Source: Maritimibacter sp.
GTDB taxonomy: Bacteria; Pseudomonadota; Alphaproteobacteria; Rhodobacterales; Rhodobacteraceae
Length of the DNA: 64,000 nt
Direction: 5' to 3'
NCBI GenBank assembly: GCA_002695005.1
Contig: NZNT01000019.1
Coordinates: 330,673-394,672, forward strand
Position 1 is the first letter of the stretch. The number at the start of each line of letters is the position of its first letter. The translations under genes and the position numbers were made by a program. The notes beneath the pieces are model-generated. The model worked only from the letters and a program-made list of their open reading frames with translations, did not search any database and was not told the origin of the DNA. Below, piece by piece: positions 28,228-38,439 of the stretch.

Positions 28228-28607
28228 TCCTTCGCCCGCTCATAACGGCGGCTTTCGCGGCCCTGCCGGCGGCGGCGCTCGCGCTGACCCCGGCGCTGGA
28301 CCCTGTGTGTTCGGAGGGTGGCCGCGACTATTATCAGGCCGACGTGCTGCCGGGCGGCGTGATCTTCGCCTATGCCGAGGACGGCACCGGACCGGGCAAG
28401 GAATACCTCGTCTCGTGCAGCGCGGGCCGCGCCATCGAGGCGTGGCAGACCGGCGGCGTGCGCATCTACTTCGAGGACATCGTGCGCGACATGGCCGAAA
28501 GCGCGCAGAGCTTTTCCTTTGCCGACGTGGTGCGCCGCGCCGAGGAGGCCAACTGGACCGCGCGCCAGATCAATTTCGACCGCAACTCCTGTATTTGCGG
28601 CCTGTAA
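28224..28607 (+). CDS. Exported hypothetical protein between nuoJ and nuoK
   Basis: About 127 residues from GTG 28224, overlapping the nuoJ stop (GTGA). The N-terminus is a signal peptide ([18 protein letters not shown]), and the mature part has four cysteines including a CXC near the C-terminus (NSCICGL). Family not recognised. It is the third exported small protein encoded between nuo subunits. Confidence 0.55.
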   Translation: MILRPLITAAFAALPAAALALTPALDPVCSEGGRDYYQADVLPGGVIFAYAEDGTGPGKEYLVSCSAGRAIEAWQTGGVRIYFEDIVRDMAESAQSFSFADVVRRAEEANWTARQINFDRNSCICGL

Positions 28608-28638
28608 GAACCGGGGCGGCCCGCCCGCCCGCAAGATA

Positions 28639-28654
28639 CGGCCCTTCGGGGCCG
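28639..28654 (+). other. UUCG-tetraloop hairpin upstream of nuoK
   Basis: CGGCCC and GGGCCG flank a TTCG loop, a highly stable RNA hairpin in the 84-base gap before nuoK. With no T run it is more likely an mRNA stability or processing element than a terminator. Confidence 0.4.
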
Positions 28655-28691
28655 CGAACGACAAACCAAGGGCAAAGGCCCAGAGGGACAC

Positions 28692-28997
28692 ATGGTTGGA
28701 CTTGAACACTACCTGGGACTGGCGGGGGCACTCTTCGTCATCGGCATCTTCGGTCTTTTCCTGAACCGCAAGAACGTCATCATCCTGCTCATGTCGATCG
28801 AGCTGATGCTTTTGTCGGTCAACATCAACCTCGTCGCCTTCTCCTCCTACCTCGGGGACATGGTCGGGCAGGTCTTCACCCTCTTCGTGCTGACCGTGGC
28901 CGCCGCCGAGGCCGCGATCGGCCTCGCCATCCTCGTCTCGTTCTTCCGTAACCGCGGCACCATCGCGGTCGAAGACGTCAACGTGATGAAAGGCTGA
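28692..28997 (+). CDS. nuoK: NADH-quinone oxidoreductase subunit K
   Basis: A 101-residue three-helix subunit (ND4L homologue). Conserved membrane glutamates are seen in [17 protein letters not shown] and [15 protein letters not shown]. Normal length, with an AGAGGGA ribosome site. Confidence 0.95.
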   Translation: MVGLEHYLGLAGALFVIGIFGLFLNRKNVIILLMSIELMLLSVNINLVAFSSYLGDMVGQVFTLFVLTVAAAEAAIGLAILVSFFRNRGTIAVEDVNVMKG

Positions 28998-29000
28998 GGG

Positions 29001-29213
29001 ATGGAGCCGGGCTACTCAACAAGAACCGGTTTCGTTAACGACAGAGGTCAGGTCGTGATCAGGTGTACGGATAAGAAGGGGACGGACCACATGCAGAAAA
29101 TCTATCAGATGGCCTGCTCGGAGTGTGGAAACGTGTATGGCGCAAACGGTTCTGACACCCACTTGCGGAAATGCCCGATTTGTCAGGGCGGTGCTGATGG
29201 ATTGGAGTACTAA
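29001..29213 (+). CDS. Small zinc-ribbon protein between nuoK and nuoL
   Basis: A 70-residue protein with two CXXC pairs (CSECGNVYGANGSD and KCPICQGG) and a conserved-looking GTDHMQKIYQ lead-in; it probably folds around one zinc ion. It resembles a scattered family of small zinc-ribbon hypothetical proteins of unknown function. By hand count its G+C is about 53%, visibly below the surrounding nuo genes. ATG 29091 with an AAGGGGA site would make a 41-residue version. Function unknown. Confidence 0.65.
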   Translation: MEPGYSTRTGFVNDRGQVVIRCTDKKGTDHMQKIYQMACSECGNVYGANGSDTHLRKCPICQGGADGLEY

Positions 29214-29216
29214 GAA

Positions 29217-31331
29217 ATGACCACCATCATCCTCTTCGCGCCGCTGATCGGCGCGATCCTCGCGGGCTTCGGCCACCGGATCATCGGCGACAAGGGCGCG
29301 CAGGTTCTGACCACCGCGCTGCTGTTTCTCGCGGCCTTCCTGTCGTGGATCGTGTTCCTGACCCATGACCCGGCGGTCGTGCAGCACGTCCAGATCCTGC
29401 GTTGGGTCGAAAGCGGCACGCTGTCGACCGACTGGTCGATCCGGCTCGACCGGCTGACCTCGATCATGCTGATCGTCATCACGACGGTCTCGTCGCTCGT
29501 CCACCTGTATTCGATGGGCTACATGGCGCACGACTCGCAGTTCTCCGAGAAGGAAAGCTATCGGCCGCGCTTCTTCGCGTATCTGAGCTTCTTCACCTTC
29601 GCGATGCTCATGCTCGTGACCTCGGACAACCTGCTCCAGATGTTCTTCGGCTGGGAGGGCGTGGGCGTCGCCTCCTACCTCCTGATCGGGTTCTACTTCC
29701 GCAAACCCACGGCCAACGCCGCCGCCATCAAGGCTTTCGTGGTCAACCGCGTGGGCGACTTCGGCTTCGCGCTCGGCATCTTCGCGCTGTTCCTGCTGAC
29801 CGACTCGATCCGCTTTGACGAGGTGTTCGCGGCCGCGCCGGGTCTGGCCGAGACCTCGATCACCTTTCTGTGGCAGGAGTGGAACGCGGCCAACCTGATC
29901 GCCTTCCTGCTGTTCGTCGGTGCGATGGGCAAATCGGCGCAGCTGTTCCTGCACACCTGGCTGCCCGACGCGATGGAAGGCCCGACCCCGGTGTCGGCGC
30001 TGATCCACGCGGCGACCATGGTGACCGCGGGCGTTTTCCTTGTCTGCCGCATGTCGCCCGTGATGGAATATGCGCCCGCCGCGACCAACTTCATCGTCTA
30101 CATCGGCGCCTTCACCGCGTTCTTCGCGGCGACCGTCGGCCTCGTGCAGAACGACATCAAGCGCGTGATCGCCTATTCGACCTGTTCGCAGCTCGGCTAC
30201 ATGTTCGTGGCCGCTGGCGTCGGGGCCTATCCGGTCGCCATGTTCCACCTGCTGACCCATGCCTTCTTCAAGGCGATGCTGTTCCTCGGAGCGGGGTCCG
30301 TGATCCACGGGATGCACCACGAGCAGGACATGCGGAACTACGGCGGCCTGCGCAAGAAGATGCCGCTGACCTTCTGGGCCATGCTGATCGGCACGCTCGC
30401 CATCACCGGCGTGGGCATCCCGCTCACCGCCATCGGCTTCGCGGGTTTCCTGTCCAAGGACGCGATCATCGAGGTGGCCTTCGCGGGCACCGACGGGGGC
30501 GTGGCCTTCTGGCTCCTGGTCATCGCGGCGCTGTTCACCAGCTTCTATTCCTGGCGGCTCATGTTCATGACCTTCTGGGGCAAGCCGCGAGGCGACAAGC
30601 ACACCCACGACCACGCGCATGAAAGCCCCAAGGTCATGACGATCCCGCTCGCCGTGCTCGCCGTGGGCGCGATCTTTTCGGGCATGGTGTTCTACAACTC
30701 GTTCTTCTACGACCACGAGCGGATGAACAGCTTCTTCGGTCTGCCGGTCCACCACGCCGAGGCGGAAGCCCACGGTGGGGAGGCAGCAGGCGAAGGTGCG
30801 GCGACGGAAGACGCCGCCCCTGCCGATGAGCAAGGCGAAGAGGCCGCCGATCACGCGATGGCCGACAGCCATGCGGCACCGCAGGGGGCCGTCTACTTCG
30901 GCCCCGACAACACGGTGATCGACGACGCCCACCATGTGCCCGCCTGGGTCAAGCTCTCGCCCTTCCTCGCGATGCTGATCGGGCTCGGCACGGCGTATCT
31001 CTTCTACATCGTGAACCCGACGATCCCGGGGCGGCTGGCCGCCAACCAGCCGCAGCTCTACCAGTTCCTGCTAAACAAGTGGTATTTCGACGAGATCTAC
31101 GACTTCGTCTTCGTCCGGCCCGCCAAGTCCATCGGCCGCTTCCTGTGGAAGCGCGGTGACGGGGCGACCATCGACGGGGCGATCAACGGGCTGTCGATGG
31201 GCATCGTGCCCTGGTTCACCAAGCTCGCGGGCCGCTGGCAGTCGGGCTACCTCTTCACCTACGCCTTCGCGATGGTGCTCGGCATCGTCGCCTTCGTGAC
31301 CCTCATGACGCTGACCGGCGGTGCGAACTGA
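29217..31331 (+). CDS. nuoL: NADH-quinone oxidoreductase subunit L
   Basis: A 704-residue antiporter-like proton-pumping subunit (ND5 homologue) with the long lateral C-terminal helix expected. Signatures include [17 protein letters not shown] and the lysine/histidine half-channel region [20 protein letters not shown] hydrophilic, Glu/Ala/His-rich loop (about residues 510-560) is longer than in E. coli. The ribosome site GGAG is within the end of the zinc-ribbon gene. Confidence 0.95.
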   Translation: MTTIILFAPLIGAILAGFGHRIIGDKGAQVLTTALLFLAAFLSWIVFLTHDPAVVQHVQILRWVESGTLSTDWSIRLDRLTSIMLIVITTVSSLVHLYSMGYMAHDSQFSEKESYRPRFFAYLSFFTFAMLMLVTSDNLLQMFFGWEGVGVASYLLIGFYFRKPTANAAAIKAFVVNRVGDFGFALGIFALFLLTDSIRFDEVFAAAPGLAETSITFLWQEWNAANLIAFLLFVGAMGKSAQLFLHTWLPDAMEGPTPVSALIHAATMVTAGVFLVCRMSPVMEYAPAATNFIVYIGAFTAFFAATVGLVQNDIKRVIAYSTCSQLGYMFVAAGVGAYPVAMFHLLTHAFFKAMLFLGAGSVIHGMHHEQDMRNYGGLRKKMPLTFWAMLIGTLAITGVGIPLTAIGFAGFLSKDAIIEVAFAGTDGGVAFWLLVIAALFTSFYSWRLMFMTFWGKPRGDKHTHDHAHESPKVMTIPLAVLAVGAIFSGMVFYNSFFYDHERMNSFFGLPVHHAEAEAHGGEAAGEGAATEDAAPADEQGEEAADHAMADSHAAPQGAVYFGPDNTVIDDAHHVPAWVKLSPFLAMLIGLGTAYLFYIVNPTIPGRLAANQPQLYQFLLNKWYFDEIYDFVFVRPAKSIGRFLWKRGDGATIDGAINGLSMGIVPWFTKLAGRWQSGYLFTYAFAMVLGIVAFVTLMTLTGGAN

Positions 31332-32881
31332 TGAACAACCTGCTTTCGATCATTACCTTCCTGCCGATGGTGGCAGCCCTCATCCTCGCCGTGTTCCTGC
31401 GCGGGGACGATCCGGCGGCGCAGCGCAACGCCAAGTGGCTCGCGCTCGCGGCGACCTCGGCCACCTTCCTGATCTCGCTGGGCGTGCTCTTCGGCTTCGA
31501 CCCGTCCGACACGGGCTTTCAGTTCGTGGAAGAGGCCGACTGGCTCATGGGCCTGAGCTACAAGATGGGGGTGGACGGGATCAGCGTGCTCTTCGTCATG
31601 CTGACCACCTTCCTGATGCCGCTCACCATCGCGGCCTGCTGGGGCGTGACGACGCGGGGGAAGGAATACATGATCGCCTTCCTCGTGCTGGAAACGCTGA
31701 TGATCGGCGTCTTCGTGGCGCTCGACCTCGTGCTGTTCTACCTCTTCTTCGAAGCGGGACTGATCCCGATGTTCCTCATCATCGGCATCTGGGGCGGCAA
31801 GGCGCGCATCTATGCAGCGTTCAAGTTCTTCCTCTACACCTTCCTCGGCTCGGTCCTGATGCTGGTGGCGATGGTCTTCATGTATATGGAGGCTGGGACG
31901 ACGGACATTCCGACGCTGCTCAACCACGCCTTCGACAGCTCGACCATGCGGCTTCTGGGGATCACCATTACGGGCGGGGCTCAGACGCTCCTGTTCATCG
32001 CTTTCTTCGCGAGTTTCGCGGTGCAGATGCCGATGTGGCCGGTCCACACCTGGTTGCCCGACGCGCACGTTCAGGCGCCGACCGCAGGCTCGGTCGTGCT
32101 GGCCGCGATCCTGCTCAAGATGGGCGGCTACGGGTTCCTGCGCTTCAGCTTGCCGATGTTCCCCGCGGGGGCCGACGTGATGGCGACCTTTGTTCTGTGG
32201 CTCTCGGCCATCGCGATCGTCTACACCTCGCTCGTCGCGCTGGTGCAGGAGGACATGAAAAAGCTCATCGCCTATTCATCGGTCGCGCATATGGGCTATG
32301 TGACCGCCGGCATTTTCGCGGCGAACCAGCAAGGCCTCGACGGCGCGATCTTCCAGATGATCAGCCACGGCTTCATCTCCGGCGCGCTCTTCCTTTGCGT
32401 CGGCGTGATCTATGACCGGATGCACACGCGCGAGATCGACGCCTACGGCGGCCTCGTGAACCGGATGCCGGCCTATGCCCTGATCTTCATGTTCTTCACG
32501 ATGGCCAACGTCGGCCTGCCCGGCACATCGGGCTTCGTGGGCGAGTTCCTGACGCTCGTCGGCATGTTCCAGGCCAACACCTGGGTCGCCGCCGTGGCGA
32601 CCAGCGGCGTGATCCTGTCGGCGGCCTATGCGCTGTGGCTCTACCGCCGGGTTGTCATGGGCGATCTCATCAAGGAGAGCCTCAAGGCGATCACCGACAT
32701 GAACCGGCGTGAGAAATGGATCTTCGCCCCGCTCGTGGCGATGACGCTCCTGCTCGGTGTCTATCCGAGCCTCGTCACCGACATCATCGGCCCCTCCGTC
32801 GAGAACCTTCTGAACCAGTACCACGCGGCTCTGCCCGACAGCGGCTCCGCGACCGAAGTGGCCCAGGCGGCCGCGCATTGA
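31331..32881 (+). CDS. nuoM: NADH-quinone oxidoreductase subunit M
   Basis: A 516-residue antiporter-like subunit (ND4 homologue) with about 14 helices. The TM5 glutamate is in [18 protein letters not shown], and the conserved channel region is [19 protein letters not shown]. The start codon shares one base with the nuoL stop. Confidence 0.95.
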   Translation: MNNLLSIITFLPMVAALILAVFLRGDDPAAQRNAKWLALAATSATFLISLGVLFGFDPSDTGFQFVEEADWLMGLSYKMGVDGISVLFVMLTTFLMPLTIAACWGVTTRGKEYMIAFLVLETLMIGVFVALDLVLFYLFFEAGLIPMFLIIGIWGGKARIYAAFKFFLYTFLGSVLMLVAMVFMYMEAGTTDIPTLLNHAFDSSTMRLLGITITGGAQTLLFIAFFASFAVQMPMWPVHTWLPDAHVQAPTAGSVVLAAILLKMGGYGFLRFSLPMFPAGADVMATFVLWLSAIAIVYTSLVALVQEDMKKLIAYSSVAHMGYVTAGIFAANQQGLDGAIFQMISHGFISGALFLCVGVIYDRMHTREIDAYGGLVNRMPAYALIFMFFTMANVGLPGTSGFVGEFLTLVGMFQANTWVAAVATSGVILSAAYALWLYRRVVMGDLIKESLKAITDMNRREKWIFAPLVAMTLLLGVYPSLVTDIIGPSVENLLNQYHAALPDSGSATEVAQAAAH

Positions 32882-32891
32882 GGACCCGGAC

Positions 32892-34328
32892 ATGACGACT
32901 GATCTTCAAACCATCCTGCCGGAACTCATCCTCGCCGTGTACGCGATGCTCGCGCTCGTGGGCGCGGTCTACACCGGCAAGGACGCGCTGACCGGCGTGA
33001 TCACCTGGCTCACGGCCGGGCTGATGGCGGTGCTCGCGATCTGGATCGGGACCAGCGCGGCCCCGGCGACCGAGGCGTTCGGCGGCCTGTTCATCTCGGA
33101 CGCCTTCGCGCAATACGCCAAGGTGGCGATCCTGCTGGCGGGCGCAGTCGTGCTCGTCGCCGGGCAGGAGGCCGTGGCGCGCCGCGGGCTGGGCCGGTTC
33201 GAATACCCGCTCCTCATCGCGCTGGCGACCGTGGGCATGATGATGATGGTCTCGGCGGGCGACATGATGTCGCTTTACATGGGGCTGGAGCTGCAATCGC
33301 TCGCGCTCTACGTCGTCGCCGCGATGAACCGCGACAGCGTGAAGTCGACGGAAGCGGGCATGAAGTATTTCGTGCTGGGCGCGCTGTCCTCGGGCCTGCT
33401 GCTTTACGGGGCCTCGCTGACCTATGGCTATGCGGGCACGACGCTGTTCTCGGGCATCATCGGCGCGGTCTCGGGCGGTGAGGTGAGCCTTGGTCTGCTC
33501 ATCGGCCTCGTCTTCGTCTCGGCGGGTCTGGCGTTCAAGATCTCGGCGGTGCCGTTCCATATGTGGACACCGGACGTGTATGAGGGTGCGCCCTCGCCGG
33601 TCACCGCTTTCTTCGCCACCGCGCCGAAACTGGCCGCGATGGGCCTCTTTGCCCGCGTTCTGTTCGACGCGTTCGGCGGCGCTGTCGGCGACTGGCAGCA
33701 GATCATTTCGCTCATGGCGATCCTGTCGATGGCCCTGGGGGCCGTCGCGGCGATCGGTCAGACCAACATCAAACGCCTGATGGCCTATTCGTCGATCTCG
33801 CATATGGGGTTCGCGCTGATGGGCCTGTCGGCGGGCACCGCGCTCGGCGTGCAGGCGATGCTGGTCTACATGGCGATCTATCTGACCATGAACGTCGGCA
33901 CTTTCGCCTTCATCATGTCGATGGAGCGTGACGGCAAGCCGATCACGGAAATCGCTTCGCTGAACCAGTTCGCGAAGGGCGAGCCGCTCAAGGCGCTGGC
34001 GGTGCTGGTGCTCATGTTCTCGCTCGCAGGCGTGCCGCCGACGGTCGGGTTCTTCGGCAAGCTTTATGTCTTGCAGGCGGCGGTCGATGCGGGGCTCACC
34101 TGGCTCGCCATCGGCGGTGTGATCGCCTCGGTCATCTCGGCGTTCTACTACCTGCGCATCGTCTACTACATGTATTTCGGCGAAACCGAAGGCACGGCGG
34201 AAGCGCCGATGTCGCCGGCGGCCTGGGTCGCCCTGATGGGCTCGGCTGCGGTGATGGTGCTGGGCGTCATCAACCTGTTCGGCATCGAGACGGCAGCCGC
34301 CGCCGCGGCGCAGGCCCTCGTCAACTGA
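32892..34328 (+). CDS. nuoN: NADH-quinone oxidoreductase subunit N
   Basis: A 478-residue antiporter-like subunit (ND2 homologue). The conserved TM glutamate is in [16 protein letters not shown], and [20 protein letters not shown] is the family signature. It ends the nuo gene set and is followed by tandem hairpins and then birA. Confidence 0.95.
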   Translation: MTTDLQTILPELILAVYAMLALVGAVYTGKDALTGVITWLTAGLMAVLAIWIGTSAAPATEAFGGLFISDAFAQYAKVAILLAGAVVLVAGQEAVARRGLGRFEYPLLIALATVGMMMMVSAGDMMSLYMGLELQSLALYVVAAMNRDSVKSTEAGMKYFVLGALSSGLLLYGASLTYGYAGTTLFSGIIGAVSGGEVSLGLLIGLVFVSAGLAFKISAVPFHMWTPDVYEGAPSPVTAFFATAPKLAAMGLFARVLFDAFGGAVGDWQQIISLMAILSMALGAVAAIGQTNIKRLMAYSSISHMGFALMGLSAGTALGVQAMLVYMAIYLTMNVGTFAFIMSMERDGKPITEIASLNQFAKGEPLKALAVLVLMFSLAGVPPTVGFFGKLYVLQAAVDAGLTWLAIGGVIASVISAFYYLRIVYYMYFGETEGTAEAPMSPAAWVALMGSAAVMVLGVINLFGIETAAAAAAQALVN

Positions 34329-34340
34329 CCGACGGTGGAG

Positions 34341-34387
34341 ACGAATTCATGCAGTGAATTCGTGCCGGAAACAGTCGCTGTTTCCGG
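34341..34387 (+). terminator. Tandem perfect hairpins after nuoN
   Basis: ACGAATTCA / TGAATTCGT (9 bp, 5-base loop, 34341-34363) followed at once by CCGGAAACAG / CTGTTTCCGG (10 bp, 3-base loop, 34365-34387). There is no T tract. They may terminate or attenuate transcription between nuoN and birA, or protect the nuo mRNA 3-prime end. Confidence 0.5.
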
Positions 34388-34441
34388 GACCCGCCGGTGG
34401 GGCCGGGGGATCGGATTGCGTCACGAAATCCGCTCGCGCCC

Positions 34442-35194
34442 ATGAGCGGTGACTGGCCCCATGGCTATGGACACCTGCCGCTCGGCACGGTGACGTCGAC
34501 TTCCGACGAGGCGCGCGCCCGGCGGGGCGAGCTGCCGGGGCCGACATGGATCACGGCGGCGCACCAGACGGCCGCGCGCGGCCGTCGCGGGCGGGCCTGG
34601 TCCAATCCCGAGGGCAACTTCGCGGGCACGTTGGTTCTGACCCGGATCACCGACCCGGCGCAGGCAGCGCTGCGATCCTTCGTGGCCGCGCTGGCGCTGG
34701 ACGAGGCGTTCACCAACCTCACGGGGCGTCCCGCCGCCTTCGCGCTCAAATGGCCGAATGACGTGCTCCTGAACGGGGGTAAGGTCGCGGGCATCCTGCT
34801 TGAAAGCCTGACCGAGCGTGGGCGGTTCACCGGACTTGCCATCGGGATCGGCGTGAACCTCGCCGAGGCACCGGACCCGGGCACGCTGGAGCCGGGGGCG
34901 GTCGCGCCCGTGTCGCTCATGGGGGAAACCGGGCTCAAGGTCACGCCCGGTGACTTCCTCGAAACCCTCGCGCCCGCCTTCGCGCGGTGGGAGACCCGCT
35001 TCATCGACTACGGTTTCGCGCCGATCCGCACCGCCTGGCTCGCCCGCGCGGCGCGGCTGGGCGAGGCCGTCACCGCCCGCCTGCCGACCGAGACGATCAC
35101 CGGCACCTTCCGCACGGTGGACGCGGACGGCCAACTTGTCCTATCAACGCCCAACGGCGAACGCTGCATCGCGGCAGGGGACGTGTTTTTCTGA
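34442..35194 (+). CDS. birA: Biotin-[acetyl-CoA-carboxylase] ligase
   Basis: A 250-residue biotin protein ligase without the N-terminal DNA-binding domain, so it should not act as a repressor. The biotinyl-AMP-binding loop is ARGRRGRAW, followed by KWPNDVLL and KVAGILLES. It attaches biotin to acceptor lysines such as Lys608 of MccA. The frame opens upstream at a GTG, but ATG 34442 gives the family-like start. nuoN-birA-coaX-rnj is a recurrent alphaproteobacterial order. Confidence 0.9.
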   Translation: MSGDWPHGYGHLPLGTVTSTSDEARARRGELPGPTWITAAHQTAARGRRGRAWSNPEGNFAGTLVLTRITDPAQAALRSFVAALALDEAFTNLTGRPAAFALKWPNDVLLNGGKVAGILLESLTERGRFTGLAIGIGVNLAEAPDPGTLEPGAVAPVSLMGETGLKVTPGDFLETLAPAFARWETRFIDYGFAPIRTAWLARAARLGEAVTARLPTETITGTFRTVDADGQLVLSTPNGERCIAAGDVFF

Positions 35195-35213
35195 CGGGCC
35201 AAGGGAGGCCGCC

Positions 35214-35993
35214 ATGCTGCTCACCATCGACTGTGGCAACACCAACACCGTGTTCACGCTGTGGGACGGGGAAGAGGTCAAGTGCACCTTGCGCACCTCG
35301 ACCGCCCATCAGCGGACGGCGGATGCCTATTGGGTGTGGTTCTCGACGCTGGTCAAACACCACGGGATCGAGCCGGACGTGCGCGGGGTCATCATCTCGT
35401 CCACTGTGCCGCGCGTGGTCTTCAACCTGCGCGTCTTCACCGACCGCTTCTTCAACCTGCGCCCGCTCGTGGTGGGACGGCCCGACTGCCTTCTGCCCAT
35501 CGACGTGCGCGTGGATGCGAGCACGCAGGTCGGCCCCGACCGTCTGGTCAACACCGTGGCGGGCTACAGCCAGTTCGGCGGCGACCTCATCATCGTGGAT
35601 TTCGGCACCGCGACCACCTTCGACGTGGCCGACAGCGACGGGGCCTATATCGGCGGCGTCATTGCGCCCGGTGTGAACCTCAGCCTCGAAGCGCTGCACA
35701 TGGCCGCCGCCGCGCTGCCGCATGTCGACATCACGCACCCGGACAAGGTCATCGGCACCAATACGGTCGCCTGTATGCAGTCCGGCATCTTCTGGGGCTA
35801 TGTGGGCCTCATCAAGGAAATATCCGGCCGCATCATGGACGAGCGCGGCCGCAAAATGAAAGTCATCGGAACCGGGGGCCTCGCGCCGCTGTTTCAATCC
35901 CACGCGCCGGTATTCGACCGGTTCGAGGACAATCTGACCATGCATGGGCTCAAGGTCATCTATGACCATAACGAGCGACAGGGGACCCTATGA
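35214..35993 (+). CDS. coaX: Type III pantothenate kinase
   Basis: A 259-residue CoaX of the acetate/sugar kinase fold, catalysing the first step of CoA synthesis. Phosphate motifs are TIDCGNTNTVF at the N-terminus, VGPDRLVNTVAG and IVDFGTATTFD. The start is 19 bases after birA with an AGGGAGG site, and the stop overlaps rnj by 4 bases. Confidence 0.92.
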   Translation: MLLTIDCGNTNTVFTLWDGEEVKCTLRTSTAHQRTADAYWVWFSTLVKHHGIEPDVRGVIISSTVPRVVFNLRVFTDRFFNLRPLVVGRPDCLLPIDVRVDASTQVGPDRLVNTVAGYSQFGGDLIIVDFGTATTFDVADSDGAYIGGVIAPGVNLSLEALHMAAAALPHVDITHPDKVIGTNTVACMQSGIFWGYVGLIKEISGRIMDERGRKMKVIGTGGLAPLFQSHAPVFDRFEDNLTMHGLKVIYDHNERQGTL

Positions 35994-37654
35994 GCAAGAA
36001 CCGTTTGATCTACCTGCCCCTTGGCGGGGCGGGCGAGATCGGGATGAACGCCTACGTCTATGGCTACGGCGAGCCGGGCAAGGAACGCCTGATCCTCGTC
36101 GATCTCGGCGTGACCTTCCCGGATATGGAGACGACGCCGGGGGTGGACCTCATCATGGCGGACGTGTCCTGGCTGGTGGAAAACCGCGACCGGCTGGAGG
36201 CGATCTTCATCACGCACGCACACGAGGACCATGTGGGCGCCGTCGGGCGGCTCTGGTCCGAACTGCGCGTGCCGGTCTATGCCCGCGCCTTCACCGCCCA
36301 TCACGCGCGGCGCAAGATGGAGGAAGCCGGGCAGGACCCGGATGAGGTCATCACGGCGGATGCCTGGCCCGAGACCATCGAGGTGGGGCCGTTCAAGGCC
36401 GCCTTCGTGCCGATCAGCCACTCGATCCCGGAAAGCTCCGGAATGGTCATCGACACGCCGGCGGGGCGCATCGCCCATACCGGCGACTTCAAGATCGATC
36501 TCGAACCGGGGGTCGGCGAACCCTTTGACGAGGCGCTCTGGGCCGAAGCCACGGGCGGGCGGGTGCGCGCGCTGATGTGCGACTCGACCAACGTGTTCTC
36601 GCTTCATGCCGGCCGGTCGGAGAGCGAGCTTGGAACCGAGATCGCCAAGCTGGTAGAACAGGCGCCGTATATGGTGGTGGCGACAACCTTTGCCTCCAAC
36701 GTGGCGCGGGTGAAGACGCTGGCCGAGGCCGGACGCGCGGCGGGCCGGTCGGTCTGCCTTCTGGGCCGGGCGATGCGGCGGATGATCGATGCGTCGGTCT
36801 CGACGGGTGTGCTTGCCGATTTCCCACCGACCATCCCGCCGGAGGATGCGCGCGACATCCCGCGCGAGAACCTTATGCTGATCGTGACCGGCAGCCAGGG
36901 CGAACGCCGGGCGGCCAGCGCGCAACTCAGCCGGGGCAAGTACCTTGGGCTGGAGATGCGCGAGGGCGACACCTTCCTGTTCTCCTCCAAGACCATTCCG
37001 GGCAACGAGCGCGGCGTGATCCGGATTCTGAACGCTTACTCGGAAATGGGCGTGGACATCGTGTCGGATGACGACCGCTACCACGTCTCGGGGCACGCGA
37101 ACCGCCCCGACCTCGAGCGGATGCACCGGATCGTCGGGGCCGAGACGATCGTGCCGATGCATGGCGAACACCGCCACCTGCGCGAACACGCGAAACTCGC
37201 GAAAGCGAACGGGTTCAAGTCCGTGGTCGCGGTGAACGGGACGATGGTGGACCTGACAGGGGCCGAACCGCATGTCGTGGAGCATGTCGAGGCGGACCGC
37301 GTCTATCTTGACGGCAAGGTCCTGATCGGTGCGCTGGACGGGATCGTGCGCGACCGGTTGCGCATGGCGATGAACGGCCATGTGATCGTCAACGTCATCC
37401 TCGAAGACGATGCCGCTCTGGGCGACCCCTGGGTCGAGATCATGGGCCTGCCGGAAACGGGCGAGAGCCGGGCGCCGTTGATGGACGTTCTGGAAGAGGA
37501 CCTGGGCCAGTTCATGGGCCGGGCCGGGCGCAAGACGTTGCGCGACGACGACAAACTCGAGGAAGAGCTGCGGCGCATCACGCGCAAGGTCACGCAGGAC
37601 GAGATCGGCAAGAAGGCCGAGGTGACGGTGGTGATCTCACGCCTCGAGGAATAG
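35990..37654 (+). CDS. rnj: Ribonuclease J
   Basis: A 554-residue metallo-beta-lactamase/beta-CASP ribonuclease with endonuclease and 5-prime exonuclease activity in RNA maturation and decay. The metal-binding motif is FITHAHEDHVGAVG near residues 70-83, and later conserved motifs include HTGDFKID and SGHANRPDLERM. Length is typical. It overlaps coaX by 4 bases and is followed by a hairpin array. Confidence 0.93.
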   Translation: MSKNRLIYLPLGGAGEIGMNAYVYGYGEPGKERLILVDLGVTFPDMETTPGVDLIMADVSWLVENRDRLEAIFITHAHEDHVGAVGRLWSELRVPVYARAFTAHHARRKMEEAGQDPDEVITADAWPETIEVGPFKAAFVPISHSIPESSGMVIDTPAGRIAHTGDFKIDLEPGVGEPFDEALWAEATGGRVRALMCDSTNVFSLHAGRSESELGTEIAKLVEQAPYMVVATTFASNVARVKTLAEAGRAAGRSVCLLGRAMRRMIDASVSTGVLADFPPTIPPEDARDIPRENLMLIVTGSQGERRAASAQLSRGKYLGLEMREGDTFLFSSKTIPGNERGVIRILNAYSEMGVDIVSDDDRYHVSGHANRPDLERMHRIVGAETIVPMHGEHRHLREHAKLAKANGFKSVVAVNGTMVDLTGAEPHVVEHVEADRVYLDGKVLIGALDGIVRDRLRMAMNGHVIVNVILEDDAALGDPWVEIMGLPETGESRAPLMDVLEEDLGQFMGRAGRKTLRDDDKLEEELRRITRKVTQDEIGKKAEVTVVISRLEE

Positions 37655-37669
37655 CCGCTGATACAATGT

Positions 37670-37793
37670 GCGGGGCTGAAGCCCCGCGCAGGTTTTGCGC
37701 CGCCCCGGCTTTGCCGGGTCGCCGCGGTCGGGGGACCAGTCCCCCGGGACGCATTCGGGCCGAATGCGTCCGCCCCCTGAGGTTTCCGGAAAC
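37670..37793. terminator. Array of six consecutive palindromes after rnj
   Basis: Six hairpins in about 125 bases: GCGGGGCT/AGCCCCGC, GCGCA/TGCGC, CCCGGC/GCCGGG, CGGGGGAC/GTCCCCCG, a 23-base palindrome GACGCATTCGG-G-CCGAATGCGTC, and GTTTCCGGAAAC. It lies between convergent rnj and the HD gene, so it probably serves as a two-way terminator. The number of elements is unusual. Confidence 0.55.
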
Positions 37794-37802
37794 AGAGAAG
37801 GG

Positions 37803-38363
37803 TCAGGCGGCCGTTTCGAGTGCAGCGACCGTCGCCGCGAGCCTGTCCGACAGCGGGCCGGGGCGGACCCGGGTGAGCGTGTCGGCGAGCTGGCGGTAAT
37901 ACCACAGGGTCCCGTCACGGCGCGCGGTGAAGCGGTCGAAGACGGCCGGGCCGTGGGCGCGCAGGTCCGTCAGGATCGCGGTCGCGTTGTGAAGCTTGTC
38001 GCAGGAGGTGACGAGGAGCGCGTCTTCGCCCTTGGTGGCGAGTGAGGCGAGGTAGCGGTTCTTACGGTCGCGCCACGCAATCCGGCTTTGATCCACGGCG
38101 TCGGAGCAGGCGAGCACGATGTCGGCCACCCGGTCGCCATAGGTGGCGCGGATCATGTCGGCGGTTTCCTGTCCGCCCTGATCCTCGACCGCGTCGTGCA
38201 GCAGGCCCGCGATGGCCTGATCCTCGTCGCCGCCGTTTTCGATGACCAGCGCGGACACGGCCATCAGGTGTGAGATGTAGGGAATGCCCGAGCCTTTGCG
38301 GGTCTGCGTGCGATGCAGCCGCGCGGCAAGGCTCAGAGCGTCGTCGAAACGATCTGTCAGCAT
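37803..38363 (-). CDS. HD-domain hydrolase, Mesh1/SpoT-like
   Basis: A 186-residue single-domain protein. HRTQTRKGSGIPYISH (17-32) and LLHDAVED (54-61) match the (p)ppGpp hydrolase motifs of SpoT/Mesh1, and the metal set His32, His56, Asp57 and Asp122 (in SCDKLHN) is complete. There is no synthetase domain, so it could be a small alarmone hydrolase. Other HD phosphohydrolase substrates cannot be excluded. It is transcribed on the minus strand downstream of the DEAD-box gene, separated by 108 bases that include a GC hairpin. Confidence 0.72.
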   Translation of the reverse strand: MLTDRFDDALSLAARLHRTQTRKGSGIPYISHLMAVSALVIENGGDEDQAIAGLLHDAVEDQGGQETADMIRATYGDRVADIVLACSDAVDQSRIAWRDRKNRYLASLATKGEDALLVTSCDKLHNATAILTDLRAHGPAVFDRFTARRDGTLWYYRQLADTLTRVRPGPLSDRLAATVAALETAA

Positions 38364-38439
38364 GGGTTTTCCAGTGATTTTGGGAATGCGAGCGTTACGC
38401 TCACCCCGATATTGGACAGTCGGGGCATGGGGGTCAAGG

